Below are positions 55,867 through 64,000 of a stretch of 64,000 nt of DNA, piece after piece. Positions within the stretch are counted from its first letter, which is position 1; every line of letters begins with the position of its first letter. The notes under the pieces are model-generated. The model was not told the DNA's origin. It searched no databases and saw nothing but the letters and a program-made list of their open reading frames with translations. The DNA comes from Deinococcus sp. AJ005. GTDB taxonomy: Bacteria; Deinococcota; Deinococci; Deinococcales; Deinococcaceae. The stretch covers positions 2,983,001 to 3,047,000 of the forward strand of contig NZ_CP044990.1 in assembly GCF_009017495.1 (NCBI RefSeq), given 5' to 3'. A program made the position numbers and the translations under genes.

Positions 55867-57899
55867 CCATCGTCCAGAAAGTAGCTGACGCCGCCCAGCC
55901 GCAGCAGCGTCAGCGACGGTTTGCTGTTGTCCAGCGCGTCGGCGGCCGCAAACAGTTTGACGGTGCGCCCATCGCCATAGGTCAGGGTGATGGTGTTGTC
56001 CGCAAAGGTATATTTTCCGCCCGCCGTGGCCGCCGTGTTCGACGCCCCCAGCACGTAGCCGCTGCCCGCCAGATTGGTAGATGAGCTGCGGTCAGACGAG
56101 AACTGCCCCTGAGGACTGAACGCCAGCGACCTGTTACTGACCGTGCCGCCGAGCGAGACACTGACGTTAGAGACAACGGTGGAAGTGTACTCGCCGCCTA
56201 ACTTGAGGCCAGTGAGTGGCAGCAGCCGGGTGTACTTGCGGCCCCCGATGGTCACGGTGTTGCCCGATTGCTTGAAAGTCTCCGGCTCGCCCTTACCAAA
56301 GGTGATCTTGCCACCCTGCACGCGGTAGATTTCGCAGCGGGGCAGACCGTTGGGGTGGGTGCGGGAGCAATCGGCTTCGGCCAGGCTCACGCCCGGCTCA
56401 CCCGTGTACACGTAGCCGTTCTCGTTAAAAAAGGCAAATTCCCAGCAGATATTGCCAGGACACTCGGAATTCATGACCATCGTAGAGCTAAAATCCGGCC
56501 CCAGTTGCAGACCCGGAATCAGGTTCCCGGCGCGGCTGTGAACCCAGTTGCCACTCAGTCCGCCGCCGCTCCTGGGCGGCGCAGGCGCTTGTGCTGCACC
56601 GTAGATGCTGGGCGGCGGTGTGGGTTTGACCACCATGCGGCAATCCACATTGGTACTTTTGGAACTGAAAATGCCGCCCCGAACACGGCGCAGGCTCACT
56701 TCGCGGCGTCCATACCCGTCCTCGGTGTAGGTGCCGCCCTCGCCCCCCAGCGGGCCACCGATAAAGTTCAGATCGCTGAAGCTGTAGTTCTGATCGCTGC
56801 GGAAGTCCACCGTGAAGCGCCCGCCCGCCTTGCCCACGCGGTACTGCCCACCCGAGAGCAGCTCCAGCATGCCGCCCGGCGTTCCAGTGCCGTCGCTGAT
56901 CACACAGGGATAGTTGGCAGGCTTGGGCGTCTTGAGCTTGAATTCAAACAGCGCCTGGTTCTCGCGCGGGCCGCGCTGGTAGCACTCGAAGTTGATAGAA
57001 CGCTCCAACACGTCGCTGCCCACACCCTTGAGCGAAAAATCCTGGCCGAAGTTGCCAAAATCCAGATACCCGTCTGCCCCATTCAGCGGGCCGCCCGTCC
57101 ACTGCATCTTGCGGAGGCTGCCGTTCTTGACCACCTGCAACGTGCCGCCGCCATACGCCGTGCGGTATTTGCCGCCGGGCAGGATTTGCACGGTCAGCTC
57201 TGGCGTCAGGCTATCGCCCGCCTTCTTCTGATAGCAGCGGAATTCCTCGGGAATCACGGCGTCTTCAGGATTGCCGCCCGTCCCCACGAACTGCGCGGCG
57301 GTGGTGGGTTTCACGTCGGGCAGTGCCCCCTTGACTCCCAGGCCCAGCGGCCCACCCTTGCCACCTGCGCTGGGCTGGGCGGTCACTGGACGCGGCGCGA
57401 AGCGCACGGAAGTCAGCATCCCGGTCAAGGCAGGCAGAGCCTTTTGCGCCGCCGCCTCGCTGGGGGTAAACATAACAAGCGCCACAGCGGAATCCTGTCC
57501 CTGCACCAGCGCCACAACTACCGACAGGGCGCTGCCGTCCTGGCTCCGTACCAGCAGACTCTTCAAGGCCAGCGTGGCCCCGGACGGCATCCCCTGCGCC
57601 TGCACGGGTTCCTGGCTCACGATGGTGGACGTTTTGCCGAAGGTAGCCGCCAACGATTCCACGTACTGCTTTGGATCTGGCTGGTATTTCAGCTCCGGGA
57701 ACACCAGCACAGTGGCCTGCTCCCTGCCTCCAGGGACGGCGGGAAAGTACAGACTGCCGCCCTCTGCCGCCTCCAGCGTCCAGCCAGGAGGCGTGGCAAT
57801 GGTGACGTTCTGGGCCGCAGATGTCTGGGCCGCAGAAGCCGGGCAAAACAGCAGCGCCAGCAACAGCAGGCGAAAGGCAAGGAAAACGGGTAGACGCAT
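55857..57899 (-). CDS. Large secreted protein of unknown function
   Basis: A 680-residue exported protein: signal MRLPVFLAFRLLLLALLFCP ... ASA, an N-terminal PsbP/DcrB-like domain (about 30-175, TPPGWTLEAAEGGSLYFPAV), then at least three related beta-rich units whose pattern is GGxYRxxxxGGxxxV followed by an aromatic-rich strand pair (about 225-330, 345-430, 440-680), each with a cysteine pair. No enzyme motif seen. ATG 57899 has GGAGG 6 nt upstream. Its start is 72 bp from the divergent proS leader peptide. Confidence 0.7.
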   Translation of the reverse strand: MRLPVFLAFRLLLLALLFCPASAAQTSAAQNVTIATPPGWTLEAAEGGSLYFPAVPGGREQATVLVFPELKYQPDPKQYVESLAATFGKTSTIVSQEPVQAQGMPSGATLALKSLLVRSQDGSALSVVVALVQGQDSAVALVMFTPSEAAAQKALPALTGMLTSVRFAPRPVTAQPSAGGKGGPLGLGVKGALPDVKPTTAAQFVGTGGNPEDAVIPEEFRCYQKKAGDSLTPELTVQILPGGKYRTAYGGGTLQVVKNGSLRKMQWTGGPLNGADGYLDFGNFGQDFSLKGVGSDVLERSINFECYQRGPRENQALFEFKLKTPKPANYPCVISDGTGTPGGMLELLSGGQYRVGKAGGRFTVDFRSDQNYSFSDLNFIGGPLGGEGGTYTEDGYGRREVSLRRVRGGIFSSKSTNVDCRMVVKPTPPPSIYGAAQAPAPPRSGGGLSGNWVHSRAGNLIPGLQLGPDFSSTMVMNSECPGNICWEFAFFNENGYVYTGEPGVSLAEADCSRTHPNGLPRCEIYRVQGGKITFGKGEPETFKQSGNTVTIGGRKYTRLLPLTGLKLGGEYTSTVVSNVSVSLGGTVSNRSLAFSPQGQFSSDRSSSTNLAGSGYVLGASNTAATAGGKYTFADNTITLTYGDGRTVKLFAAADALDNSKPSLTLLRLGGVSYFLDDGKK

Positions 57900-57935
57900 G
57901 GAAACCTCCGGTGGCGGGACGGCGGGGTGAGGGGC

Positions 57936-57964
57936 TTGACCTGCTGCCAGACCTCATCTAACCT
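57936..57964 (+). promoter_or_regulatory. Promoter of the proS leader
   Basis: TTGACC (57936-57941) and TAACCT (57959-57964) are 17 bp apart and the -10 ends 7 nt before ATG 57972, so the transcript should start on that codon. The -35 and spacer are the same as in the asd leader promoter. Confidence 0.75.
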
Positions 57965-57971
57965 CATAACC

Positions 57972-58067
57972 ATGAGCGAGCAGACGATCCCCCAGATGCA
58001 GCGGTCCAGCGACCTGCTGCGTATTGGTGCGGGCCTGCCCGTGCGCCCGCCGCCCTCTGGGGTGTAA
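57972..58067 (+). CDS. proS leader peptide ending in Pro-Pro-Pro
   Basis: A 31-residue frame, ATG 57972 to TAA 58065-58067. The C-terminal part is GLPVRPPPSGV; codons 26-28 are CCG CCG CCC (58047-58055), and Pro also occurs at codons 7 and 23. It is leaderless and lies directly upstream of prolyl-tRNA synthetase, so translation through the proline run would report charged tRNA-Pro. Polyproline also depends on EF-P, which would give a second input. Alternatively it is a chance frame; the promoter and position argue otherwise. Confidence 0.65.
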   Translation: MSEQTIPQMQRSSDLLRIGAGLPVRPPPSGV

Positions 58068-58119
58068 AGACGTCATTTTGCCGGACGCGCGCATCTGTCG
58101 CGCCTGACCCGTCGTTTTT
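58068..58119 (+). promoter_or_regulatory. Candidate proline-dependent attenuator of proS
   Basis: Terminator: GACGCGCG (58084-58091) pairs with CGCG (58099-58102) and CGTC (58110-58113), with a 7-nt loop and a 7-nt bulge, followed by G and TTTTT (58115-58119). Competing structure: CGTC (58071-58074) with GACG (58084-58087), 9-nt loop. The two share GACG. A ribosome held at the PPP codons leaves 58071-58074 exposed; one at the stop codon hides it. The stems are short, so this is less certain than the asd site. Confidence 0.55.
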
Positions 58120-58142
58120 ACAACTCAGAAGGGAGAAGAGAG

Positions 58143-59900
58143 ATGCGCCTATCACAAGGTTCGTTCGTCACGCGGCGGGAAACGCCTTCGGAGGCGGACA
58201 CGCGCGGCACCGAAATGCTGCTGCGCGCCGGATTTATCCGACAACTGGGCAGCGGCCTGTACGCCATGCTGCCGCCCATGACCCGCGTGCTGCACAAGTT
58301 GGAAGCACTTATTCGCCATGAGCTGGAAGGCGCGGCGCAGGAGGTCAGCTTTCCGCTGCTGCAACCCGCCGCGCTGTGGCGGAAGTCCGGGCGCTGGGAC
58401 ACCTACACCCGCGCCGAGCAGATCATGTTCGCCGTGACAGACCGTGCAGGACGTGAACTGGCGCTGGCCCCCACCCACGAGGAAGCCGCCGTGGCCGTGG
58501 CCCGCGAGCTGGTGGGCAGTTACCGCGATCTGCCCCTAAGCGTGTACCAGATCGGGCGCAAATTCCGCGACGAGCTGCGGCCCCGCGCTGGGTTGCTGCG
58601 GACACGCGAATTCGTGATGAAGGATGGCTACAGCTTCCACACCACGTCCGAGGATCTGGCCCGGACCTTCGAGGTCATGGGCGACGCTTACGCCCGCATT
58701 CTGACCCGGCTGGGCGCGGACTGGCGCGCCGCACAGGCCGACAGCGGAATGATCGGCGGGATCGGGAGCCGCGAATACCTGCTGCTGTCGGATGTGGGGG
58801 AAGACGAGGTGCTGTACACCGCCGACGGGTTGTACACGGCGAACGCGGAACAGGCTGTCTCACACGCCCATCCGGCCCCGGCCAGTCCGTTCACGACTTT
58901 TGGGCGCCGCCACACCCCCGGCACGCCTACCGTGGCGAGCGCCTGCGCCGTCCTGAGCTGCGAACCCGCACACATGATTAAAAACGTGCTGTACGAGGCC
59001 GAATATCTGAACGGCGATCAGACCTCTACCCGGCCCATCCTGGTCAGCCTGCGCGGCGATCACAGCGTCAATCGGGTCAAACTATGGAACGCCGTATCCG
59101 CGCGGGTAGATGGAACACTGACCGCGCTGGAGGTGGCGGACACGGCAAACTGGGCCACAAGTCTGCCGCTCGGCTACATCGCCCCCCACTTGCCAGACAG
59201 CCCGAATCGCACTTTTTTGCGCCTGTGCGACGGGGCGGCAGCAGAATCGAACAACTTCACCACGGGCGCGAACGAGACCGACTGGCATGTGTTGGGCGCG
59301 AACTGGGACGAGCAGTTCCGGCTGCCCGAAGTGGCTGATCTGCGGCAGGCGCAGGCGGGCGAAATGTCCACCCACGATCCGGCCCAGCCGCTCCTGTCGG
59401 CGCGGGGCATCGAAGTGGGCCACATCTTTCAGCTCGGCACGCGCTACACGGGGGCGCTGGGGATGACCTACGCGGCGGCGGACGGCAGCTCGCAGACGCC
59501 CACGATGGGCTGCTACGGCCTGGGCGTGACCCGGCTGGCGGCGGCGCTGGCCGAGCAATATGCAGACGAACGTGGTCTGGTCTGGCCCGCTGTCATCGCC
59601 CCCCACGAGGTCATCCTGACCGTGGTGGACATGAAAGACGCCGCCCAGGTCGAGGCCGCCGAAACCCTTTACACAGAACTCCGGGCTGCTGGAAGAGATG
59701 TCCTGCTTGATGACCGTCCCCTCCGGGCAGGCGTCAAATTCGCCGACGCGGACCTGACCGGCATTCCCTGGCGCATAACGCTGGGGTGCGGAGTGGCCGG
59801 GGGCCGGGCGGAAGTCAGGGAGCGGCGTGGGGGCGAGGTTCAGGAAATGGGGCTGGGCGAGATCACAGGCTGGCTGGGCAGGTCTATGGGCCAGTCCTGA
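58143..59900 (+). CDS. proS: Prolyl-tRNA synthetase
   Basis: A 585-residue class II synthetase of the bacterial type, with the editing (INS/YbaK-like) domain inserted at about 225-400 (AHMIKNVLYEAEYL, LVSLRGDHSVNRVKL). Class motif 2 FRDELRPRAGLLRTREFVMKDGY is at about 141-163 and motif 3 GCYGLGVTRLAAAL at about 458. The C-terminal anticodon domain ends at 585. SD-led: a purine-rich AGGGAGAAG sits just before ATG 58143. It follows the proline-codon leader peptide. Confidence 0.95.
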   Translation: MRLSQGSFVTRRETPSEADTRGTEMLLRAGFIRQLGSGLYAMLPPMTRVLHKLEALIRHELEGAAQEVSFPLLQPAALWRKSGRWDTYTRAEQIMFAVTDRAGRELALAPTHEEAAVAVARELVGSYRDLPLSVYQIGRKFRDELRPRAGLLRTREFVMKDGYSFHTTSEDLARTFEVMGDAYARILTRLGADWRAAQADSGMIGGIGSREYLLLSDVGEDEVLYTADGLYTANAEQAVSHAHPAPASPFTTFGRRHTPGTPTVASACAVLSCEPAHMIKNVLYEAEYLNGDQTSTRPILVSLRGDHSVNRVKLWNAVSARVDGTLTALEVADTANWATSLPLGYIAPHLPDSPNRTFLRLCDGAAAESNNFTTGANETDWHVLGANWDEQFRLPEVADLRQAQAGEMSTHDPAQPLLSARGIEVGHIFQLGTRYTGALGMTYAAADGSSQTPTMGCYGLGVTRLAAALAEQYADERGLVWPAVIAPHEVILTVVDMKDAAQVEAAETLYTELRAAGRDVLLDDRPLRAGVKFADADLTGIPWRITLGCGVAGGRAEVRERRGGEVQEMGLGEITGWLGRSMGQS

Positions 59901-59914
59901 GGCAGATATCCGAG

Positions 59915-59949
59915 CAGGGTCACCGAAAAAGAAGCTTCCGGTGACCCTG
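59915..59949. terminator. Terminator between convergent proS and haloperoxidase genes
   Basis: Perfect arms CAGGGTCACCG (59915-59925) and CGGTGACCCTG (59939-59949), 13-nt loop. Confidence 0.75.
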
Positions 59950-59972
59950 TTCCCTGTGCTGACCGACAAAAT

Positions 59973-61997
59973 TTACGAGTAGCGCTGGAACCAGTCGGGC
60001 GGACTCACGGCATGTCCGTCCCGGTCGATGATGGACACTTCACCACGCCCGTTCTGGCCGCTGACCCGGATACGGTCACCGTCGAAGCTGGTAAAGCTCA
60101 TGGACATCCGTTCGCCGTATTGAGCCGCCTGATCTTGCAGGACCGACACGGTGACCCGCTCGCCCATCCGCAGCGACGCGAAGTAATCGGTGTAGTAATG
60201 CACGCCCGCCATGTTCCGCGCGATGGCGATATTGCCCGCCAGCTTGTCCAGCTCGCCCTGAATGGTCAACTTGTCCGGCTCGCCCTGAGGGGTCAGTTTG
60301 GGCCAGTCAGGAGCCACCTTCAAGTCCGGGCCACCCCCGACATAAACCTCGCCGAAGCCGTACATATCTGGATTCATTGGGTTTGGGGAAGTCAACGGCC
60401 ACTCCAATGGTGTCTCCCCGTCTGGTTCGTACATTTCAAAGAACGCCTTGAGGGCCGTGACGCAGGCTCCGGCCACCGTGGCATGCCCCGCGCCGTAGGC
60501 GGGATGGGTGGGCGACCCTTCCGGGAAGGCCATGGGCAGCAGGTAATTCTCTTCATCTTTGATTTTTGGCAGTCCAACTGCGGGGCGGTTTGGCTTGACA
60601 GCTCGGGCAGACAGGGTAGGCGACGTCTTGGTGTTAGCCGTGTTCATAGTGGCAATAGCTTCAAGAATATCTGCGGGCATCTTGCTGTACAGCGTCGCCA
60701 GGGCATCCCGCAAAGCCGGGTCAGGGATGTCATTTGGCTTGTGTGTCCACAGGGTGAGATATGCAGCGACCACCTCGGGCCGCAGGCGGCGGTGATGCAT
60801 CCACTTTTGCCGCCAGACTGCCTTGAGCGCCCGCGTGGCGACTTCCGCGACCAGCGTGAGGACATGCGGACCTCCAAAGGTGACAAAGGCGTTGCGGGTT
60901 CGGCTGTGGCTCTCCGGCAGGCCCCGGTCAAACTTGAAGGGACTGCCGCCAGCGAGCATCAGCAGGCACGCCACCTGATAGGCCTGATACAGCGCGTCAA
61001 AATGCACGTAGGTGACAATGTCGCGCGGCGTGGTGATGAACTGCCGCTCCGGGCAGATCAGATCGAGGTTGTTAAAGTCCACGCCGTTTTGCGCGTCGAG
61101 CCACGCCGCCCAGGTCTGCATCCAATCGTTTTTAGGCTCGGCGGTGACCGTGCGCTGATCAACGACCTGCGCGCCGTAGTACACCAGACCCTGCTTCACT
61201 TCAGGCAAGGCCAGCAAGTGGGGGAGCGGAGGAGCATCTGGATCTGGCGGCCTCTGGTTACGGACCAGCGGGGGCGGCCCCTGGTTACCGACCAGCAGAA
61301 ACTGCGAGAGCCACGGCCCCTTGTGCGACCCCGGCGTGGAGCCACGAAACAGCCCTTCTGGTCCGGTCAGGGGGCGGCGGCGGTCCCCCACCGCGCGGAA
61401 GGCATTGTCCGGCTTGAACCACGCCATGCCCTGCAACGCGTCTGTCAAGGTGCCTATCAGGTCGGCTTTGTCTCCCGTCCCTGCCGTGATGTCCGAGAAA
61501 CTCTCGTCGCGCAGCAGGGCCATCACGTACAGTTCGGCCATCTCGGCGGCCAGTTCATCGCTCGCCAGCACCGGGGCGGGCGCAACAGCCAGCGCTCCGG
61601 CGTCCGCGCCCTCTAGGTCATAGACATGTCCGGCGAAGGGGCTGGTCAGTTTGCGGTGCTTCTTCCCAGCCGCTGGGCCGCCCATCGTATGCCTGGGATG
61701 GGTGGTCTCCGAAAAGTTTTCCCCGGCGGCAATGGCCTCAAAGCGTGCGTGATCCTGGTTGAGCAGCGCATCCACGTACTCGCGGTACGCGGCGGGTTCC
61801 ACGAAGCCCCTGTTCGTGTGCGGCAGACCCTTATGGAAGTTGGCAGCGAAAGTCTCGCCATACAGGAGTTCTTCACCGTTGGCCACGCTGCGTGCCGTGC
61901 CACGGTCCGGCATTTTGCAGGCGTTCATGCGCTGCTTGTGAGACTCATCGGCGCGGGCTTGCTGATCGGGAACAGGAACTCCTAGAACTCCACTCAT
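59973..61997 (-). CDS. Vanadium-dependent haloperoxidase-like protein
   Basis: A 674-residue protein of the PAP2/vanadium bromoperoxidase superfamily. Vanadate-site candidates: Lys 398 and Arg 406 in KWMHHRRLRPE, Gly 504 and His 505 in THPAYGAGHATVAG, Arg 594 and His 600 in ARNMAGVHYYTDY. The Ser of the usual PSGH motif is Ala here (GAGH). It may oxidise halides with peroxide, or act as a phosphatase. No signal peptide. Two internal 27-bp tandem duplications (near 60244-60296 and 61258-61290). ATG 61997 follows GGAGG. Confidence 0.82.
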   Translation of the reverse strand: MSGVLGVPVPDQQARADESHKQRMNACKMPDRGTARSVANGEELLYGETFAANFHKGLPHTNRGFVEPAAYREYVDALLNQDHARFEAIAAGENFSETTHPRHTMGGPAAGKKHRKLTSPFAGHVYDLEGADAGALAVAPAPVLASDELAAEMAELYVMALLRDESFSDITAGTGDKADLIGTLTDALQGMAWFKPDNAFRAVGDRRRPLTGPEGLFRGSTPGSHKGPWLSQFLLVGNQGPPPLVRNQRPPDPDAPPLPHLLALPEVKQGLVYYGAQVVDQRTVTAEPKNDWMQTWAAWLDAQNGVDFNNLDLICPERQFITTPRDIVTYVHFDALYQAYQVACLLMLAGGSPFKFDRGLPESHSRTRNAFVTFGGPHVLTLVAEVATRALKAVWRQKWMHHRRLRPEVVAAYLTLWTHKPNDIPDPALRDALATLYSKMPADILEAIATMNTANTKTSPTLSARAVKPNRPAVGLPKIKDEENYLLPMAFPEGSPTHPAYGAGHATVAGACVTALKAFFEMYEPDGETPLEWPLTSPNPMNPDMYGFGEVYVGGGPDLKVAPDWPKLTPQGEPDKLTIQGELDKLAGNIAIARNMAGVHYYTDYFASLRMGERVTVSVLQDQAAQYGERMSMSFTSFDGDRIRVSGQNGRGEVSIIDRDGHAVSPPDWFQRYS

Positions 61998-62451
61998 GGT
62001 CTGGCCTCCGCAAAGGAAATGTGAGCGTGTGATCTGTGCTGGAGCGGTGATTCACGGCGGGTCCATCGGCTCTCCGAACCGTTTCAAACCTCCCGTTGGG
62101 GGAATCGCCAGACTGGGCTGGCGGGCCTGCCATCAGCAGCGTGAGCAGGCCGGGTCTGGTGTTTCCAACTCCCAGTCATTTCCATCCTCCCGAACAGGAA
62201 GCGGCGTGGGATGACGAACCGGCCACGGGGGTTTCCCCGCCCGGAATGCCTGGCACGCCTGTTCTCTGCGCCCCGCTCCCTGTTATCCCTCACTATCCGC
62301 AGCAACCGTGATCAACCCATGATCAACTTCCGGCCCTAAACAGGAAAACCCTGCCGGGAGGAAAAGATCCGGCAATCTGGCAACAGATACAGGAAGCGGA
62401 GGCCGTAATCAGGACAGGGGAAAGAAAAAAATCAGCCCTAGCCACCCCGCA
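61998..62451. other. Non-coding stretch with a tandem operator-like site
   Basis: No gene-like frame, repeat copy or strong terminator. The only pattern seen is TGATCAAC at 62309-62316 and again at 62320-62327, spaced by 11 bp (one helical turn), each with a palindromic TGATCA core. A polyT run on the minus strand just past 62452 could help end the GGDEF transcript. Confidence 0.4.
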
Positions 62452-63573
62452 TCAGCAGAGGGCGGACTCCTCCAGTTCCGCCTCACCCTGCACGACGGCC
62501 CGGTCCCGGCCCGAGGCTTTGGCCGCGTACAGGGCGGCGTCGGCGCGGGCCAGCAACCCGCTGAAATCCTCGCCTGTCCGGACACTGCTGGAGCCGATGC
62601 TGGCCGTCACCTGAAGGTGCTGAGGCCAGTTCCAGGCACGGAATTCGGCCAGCAGCCCTTCGGCGCGGACCCTGGCACGCTCGGGAGGCGTGCCCGGCAT
62701 CACCACGATAAATTCCTCTCCTCCCCAGCGGCCCACCGTGGGCGACGGCGAACCTTTTTCAGTGGCGCAGTTTCGCAGCACCTGTGCCGCCGCCACCAGC
62801 ACCTCGTCGCCGACGCCGTGGCCGTGGCCGTCATTGATGCGCTTGAAGTGGTCCAGATCGATCAGAAACAGCGAACCGGCCTGCCCCTGCGCCGCGTCCC
62901 GGAGCAGGGCCTCGACTGCCGGGTAGACGGCGTGGCGGTTGGGCAGGCCAGTCAGGGCGTCCGTGAAAGCCATCTGGCGCAGCAGTTCCTGGGTCTGGGT
63001 CTGGCTGGCGTACTGGGTACGGAACCACGACAGACCCCAGACCAGCAGGAACACCATCACGGCATTGAGCTGCACCCGCACCAGCCCGGAAGCGGACGAT
63101 GCGGCGTAGGTGGCGGGCAGCAACCACGGCAGCAGCAGGCTGAAGGACAGATAGCTCAGGTTGAAGGGCGTGGCGCGGCGCGGCGGCAGGGCCAGAAAGG
63201 CCAGCACGCAGACACCGATCACGGCCCAGTACGGCCCGCTGTTGGGATAGGCCCCCGGCATCGCGGCGGCACCCAGGCTGACCAGCACGATATGAGCCAT
63301 GCTCGCGGCGGCCAGTACCACAACGGAGGCCAGCTCAGCGACAATCAACGCCCGACCTGACAGCAGCCACCATAGGTTCAGCGCACTCAAACCCATCAGC
63401 ACCGGGGCGACGTATTGCAGGTACGGTTCATGCAGGTTCAGCGCTCGTTGCATGACGACGCCGAACAGCAGCAGCGTCATGCCGCAGACCACCGCGCCGA
63501 TGTACAGCCGCCGCCGGACCGTCTCGCCGTAGGGATCACGGCTCGGCAGGTGGAGATTGGCTTGCGGGTCCAT
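62452..63573 (-). CDS. Membrane diguanylate cyclase (GGDEF)
   Basis: A 373-residue protein with six membrane helices (about 25-195) followed by a GGDEF domain (about 205-365). The active site is RWGGEEFIVVMP and the start FTDALTGLPNRHAVYPAVEAL; metal/GTP residues LFLIDLDHFKRINDGHGHG are intact, so it should make c-di-GMP. No RxxD inhibitory site precedes GGEEF. ATG 63573: TATCCT (63581-63586, minus strand) ends 7 nt upstream, so the long N-terminal extension of the frame is rejected. Confidence 0.9.
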   Translation of the reverse strand: MDPQANLHLPSRDPYGETVRRRLYIGAVVCGMTLLLFGVVMQRALNLHEPYLQYVAPVLMGLSALNLWWLLSGRALIVAELASVVVLAAASMAHIVLVSLGAAAMPGAYPNSGPYWAVIGVCVLAFLALPPRRATPFNLSYLSFSLLLPWLLPATYAASSASGLVRVQLNAVMVFLLVWGLSWFRTQYASQTQTQELLRQMAFTDALTGLPNRHAVYPAVEALLRDAAQGQAGSLFLIDLDHFKRINDGHGHGVGDEVLVAAAQVLRNCATEKGSPSPTVGRWGGEEFIVVMPGTPPERARVRAEGLLAEFRAWNWPQHLQVTASIGSSSVRTGEDFSGLLARADAALYAAKASGRDRAVVQGEAELEESALC

Positions 63574-63695
63574 GCTGCCCAGGATAGTCAATTCGCTCTT
63601 GCCCACACCTGACAGCGCAGTGGTTGGGGCCAGTAAAATCTGTTTGCCGCTCCCGCTCCACTGCACCTCATGCGCCCGTCCCGAAGACTGGGAGC

Positions 63696-64000
63696 ATGAG
63701 GCAGACTGGGGATATGAGACCGTCCCCGCCCCCGGTTCGTCCCAGGCCTTCGCCACTTGCACCAGGCAAACCGCAGATCGGCCCCGCCCTGTGGACCACT
63801 GCCGCACTGATCGCGCTGATCTGGGTGCAGGAAATCGTCGATCTGTTCGGCTTTGGCGGGCGGCTGGACTACTACGGCATCGAGCCACGCGTGCCCGGCA
63901 CCTTCTGGCATGTGCTGACCGCGCCGTTCCTGCACTACGGCTTTCCCCATCTGATCGCCAACACCGTGCCCCTGGCTGTGCTGGCCTTCATGAGCGCGGT
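63696..64000 (+). CDS. Rhomboid family intramembrane protease (3' truncated by window edge)
   Basis: The first 101 residues of a rhomboid-fold protein: a basic Pro-rich N-terminus ([20 protein letters not shown]), first helix ([18 protein letters not shown]), then [20 protein letters not shown], the HxxxN-bearing loop and helix 2. The catalytic Ser-His pair lies outside. It cleaves membrane proteins. ATG 63714 is an alternative start in the same frame. Divergent from the GGDEF gene. Confidence 0.85.
   Translation, partial: MRQTGDMRPSPPPVRPRPSPLAPGKPQIGPALWTTAALIALIWVQEIVDLFGFGGRLDYYGIEPRVPGTFWHVLTAPFLHYGFPHLIANTVPLAVLAFMSA

Noticed and set aside
56268..57893. Long open frame of 541 codons antisense to the large secreted protein gene
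   Set aside because: The minus-strand gene has a signal peptide, an SD and repeated domain structure. The plus-strand frame is a shadow caused by high third-position GC, with Arg/His/Gln-rich, low-quality translation.
60244..60296. Two 27-bp repeats considered as a CRISPR-like or regulatory array
   Set aside because: They are tandem, in frame, and inside a coding gene, with no spacers. They are micro-duplications of coding sequence.
60012..61616. 534-codon plus-strand frame opposite the haloperoxidase gene
   Set aside because: All vanadate-site motifs are on the minus strand. The plus frame is Arg/Gly/His-rich without any motif.

Overview
The window is a GC-rich bacterial chromosome segment that fits the genus Deinococcus. 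The reasons are the S-layer-homology porin-like envelope protein, the gene families present, and above all the start sites. At least seventeen genes have a TANNNT -10 box ending 5-9 nt before the start codon, with no room for a ribosome binding site. This is the leaderless-mRNA layout known from Deinococcus. No insertion sequence with a transposase, prophage or CRISPR array was seen. One tRNA gene (Gln-TTG) is present.

Layout. 1-6263: a partial RluA-type pseudouridine synthase, a decayed acetate symporter between two copies of a mobile repeat, acs, and small metabolic genes. 6267-10194: recJ with a LapA-like gene, then a large SLH/collagen-like/beta-barrel envelope protein. 10716-19728: enoyl-CoA hydratase, an HD phosphohydrolase, greA, prfA-nudix-PP-loop operon, hom, tRNA-Gln, dcd. 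19813-26865: a TRAP transporter, thiolase with a divergent thioesterase, an ankyrin protein. 26943-31055: a Rieske protein and a nitrate/nitrite assimilation locus carrying four separate lesions. 31123-40222: DUF72, an orphan response regulator, hisF-hisIE, a collagen-like lipoprotein, folate and phosphoesterase genes, glutaredoxin, infC. 40424-49235: debranching enzyme, NrtR-like regulator, a surface-glycan cluster (deacetylase, exporter, two glycosyltransferases, a YkoP-like protein), nitroreductase. 49385-64000: acetyltransferase, a 961-residue histidine kinase, asd, dienelactone hydrolase, a secreted protein, proS, a vanadium haloperoxidase-like protein, a diguanylate cyclase and the start of a rhomboid protease.

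The most notable observations are regulatory. asd (aspartate-semialdehyde dehydrogenase) and proS (prolyl-tRNA synthetase) are each preceded by TTGACC-N17-TANNTT/TAACCT promoters driving a short, itself leaderless leader peptide. The first encodes Thr-Thr-Met-Thr, the second Pro-Pro-Pro. Each is followed by mutually exclusive hairpins and a U-run just before the Shine-Dalgarno-led structural gene. Both look like amino-acid-specific transcription attenuators. I am not aware of these being described, but I could not search.

Other points: a MITE-like repeat (10-bp terminal inverted repeats ACGGAYTCCG, a clear 5-bp target duplication in one copy) has inserted exactly at the prfA start codon and now supplies its Shine-Dalgarno sequence. 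infC is best read as starting at a rare ATA codon. The nitrate-assimilation genes nasA, nirB and nirD all look damaged while the adjacent hemD-like gene is intact.
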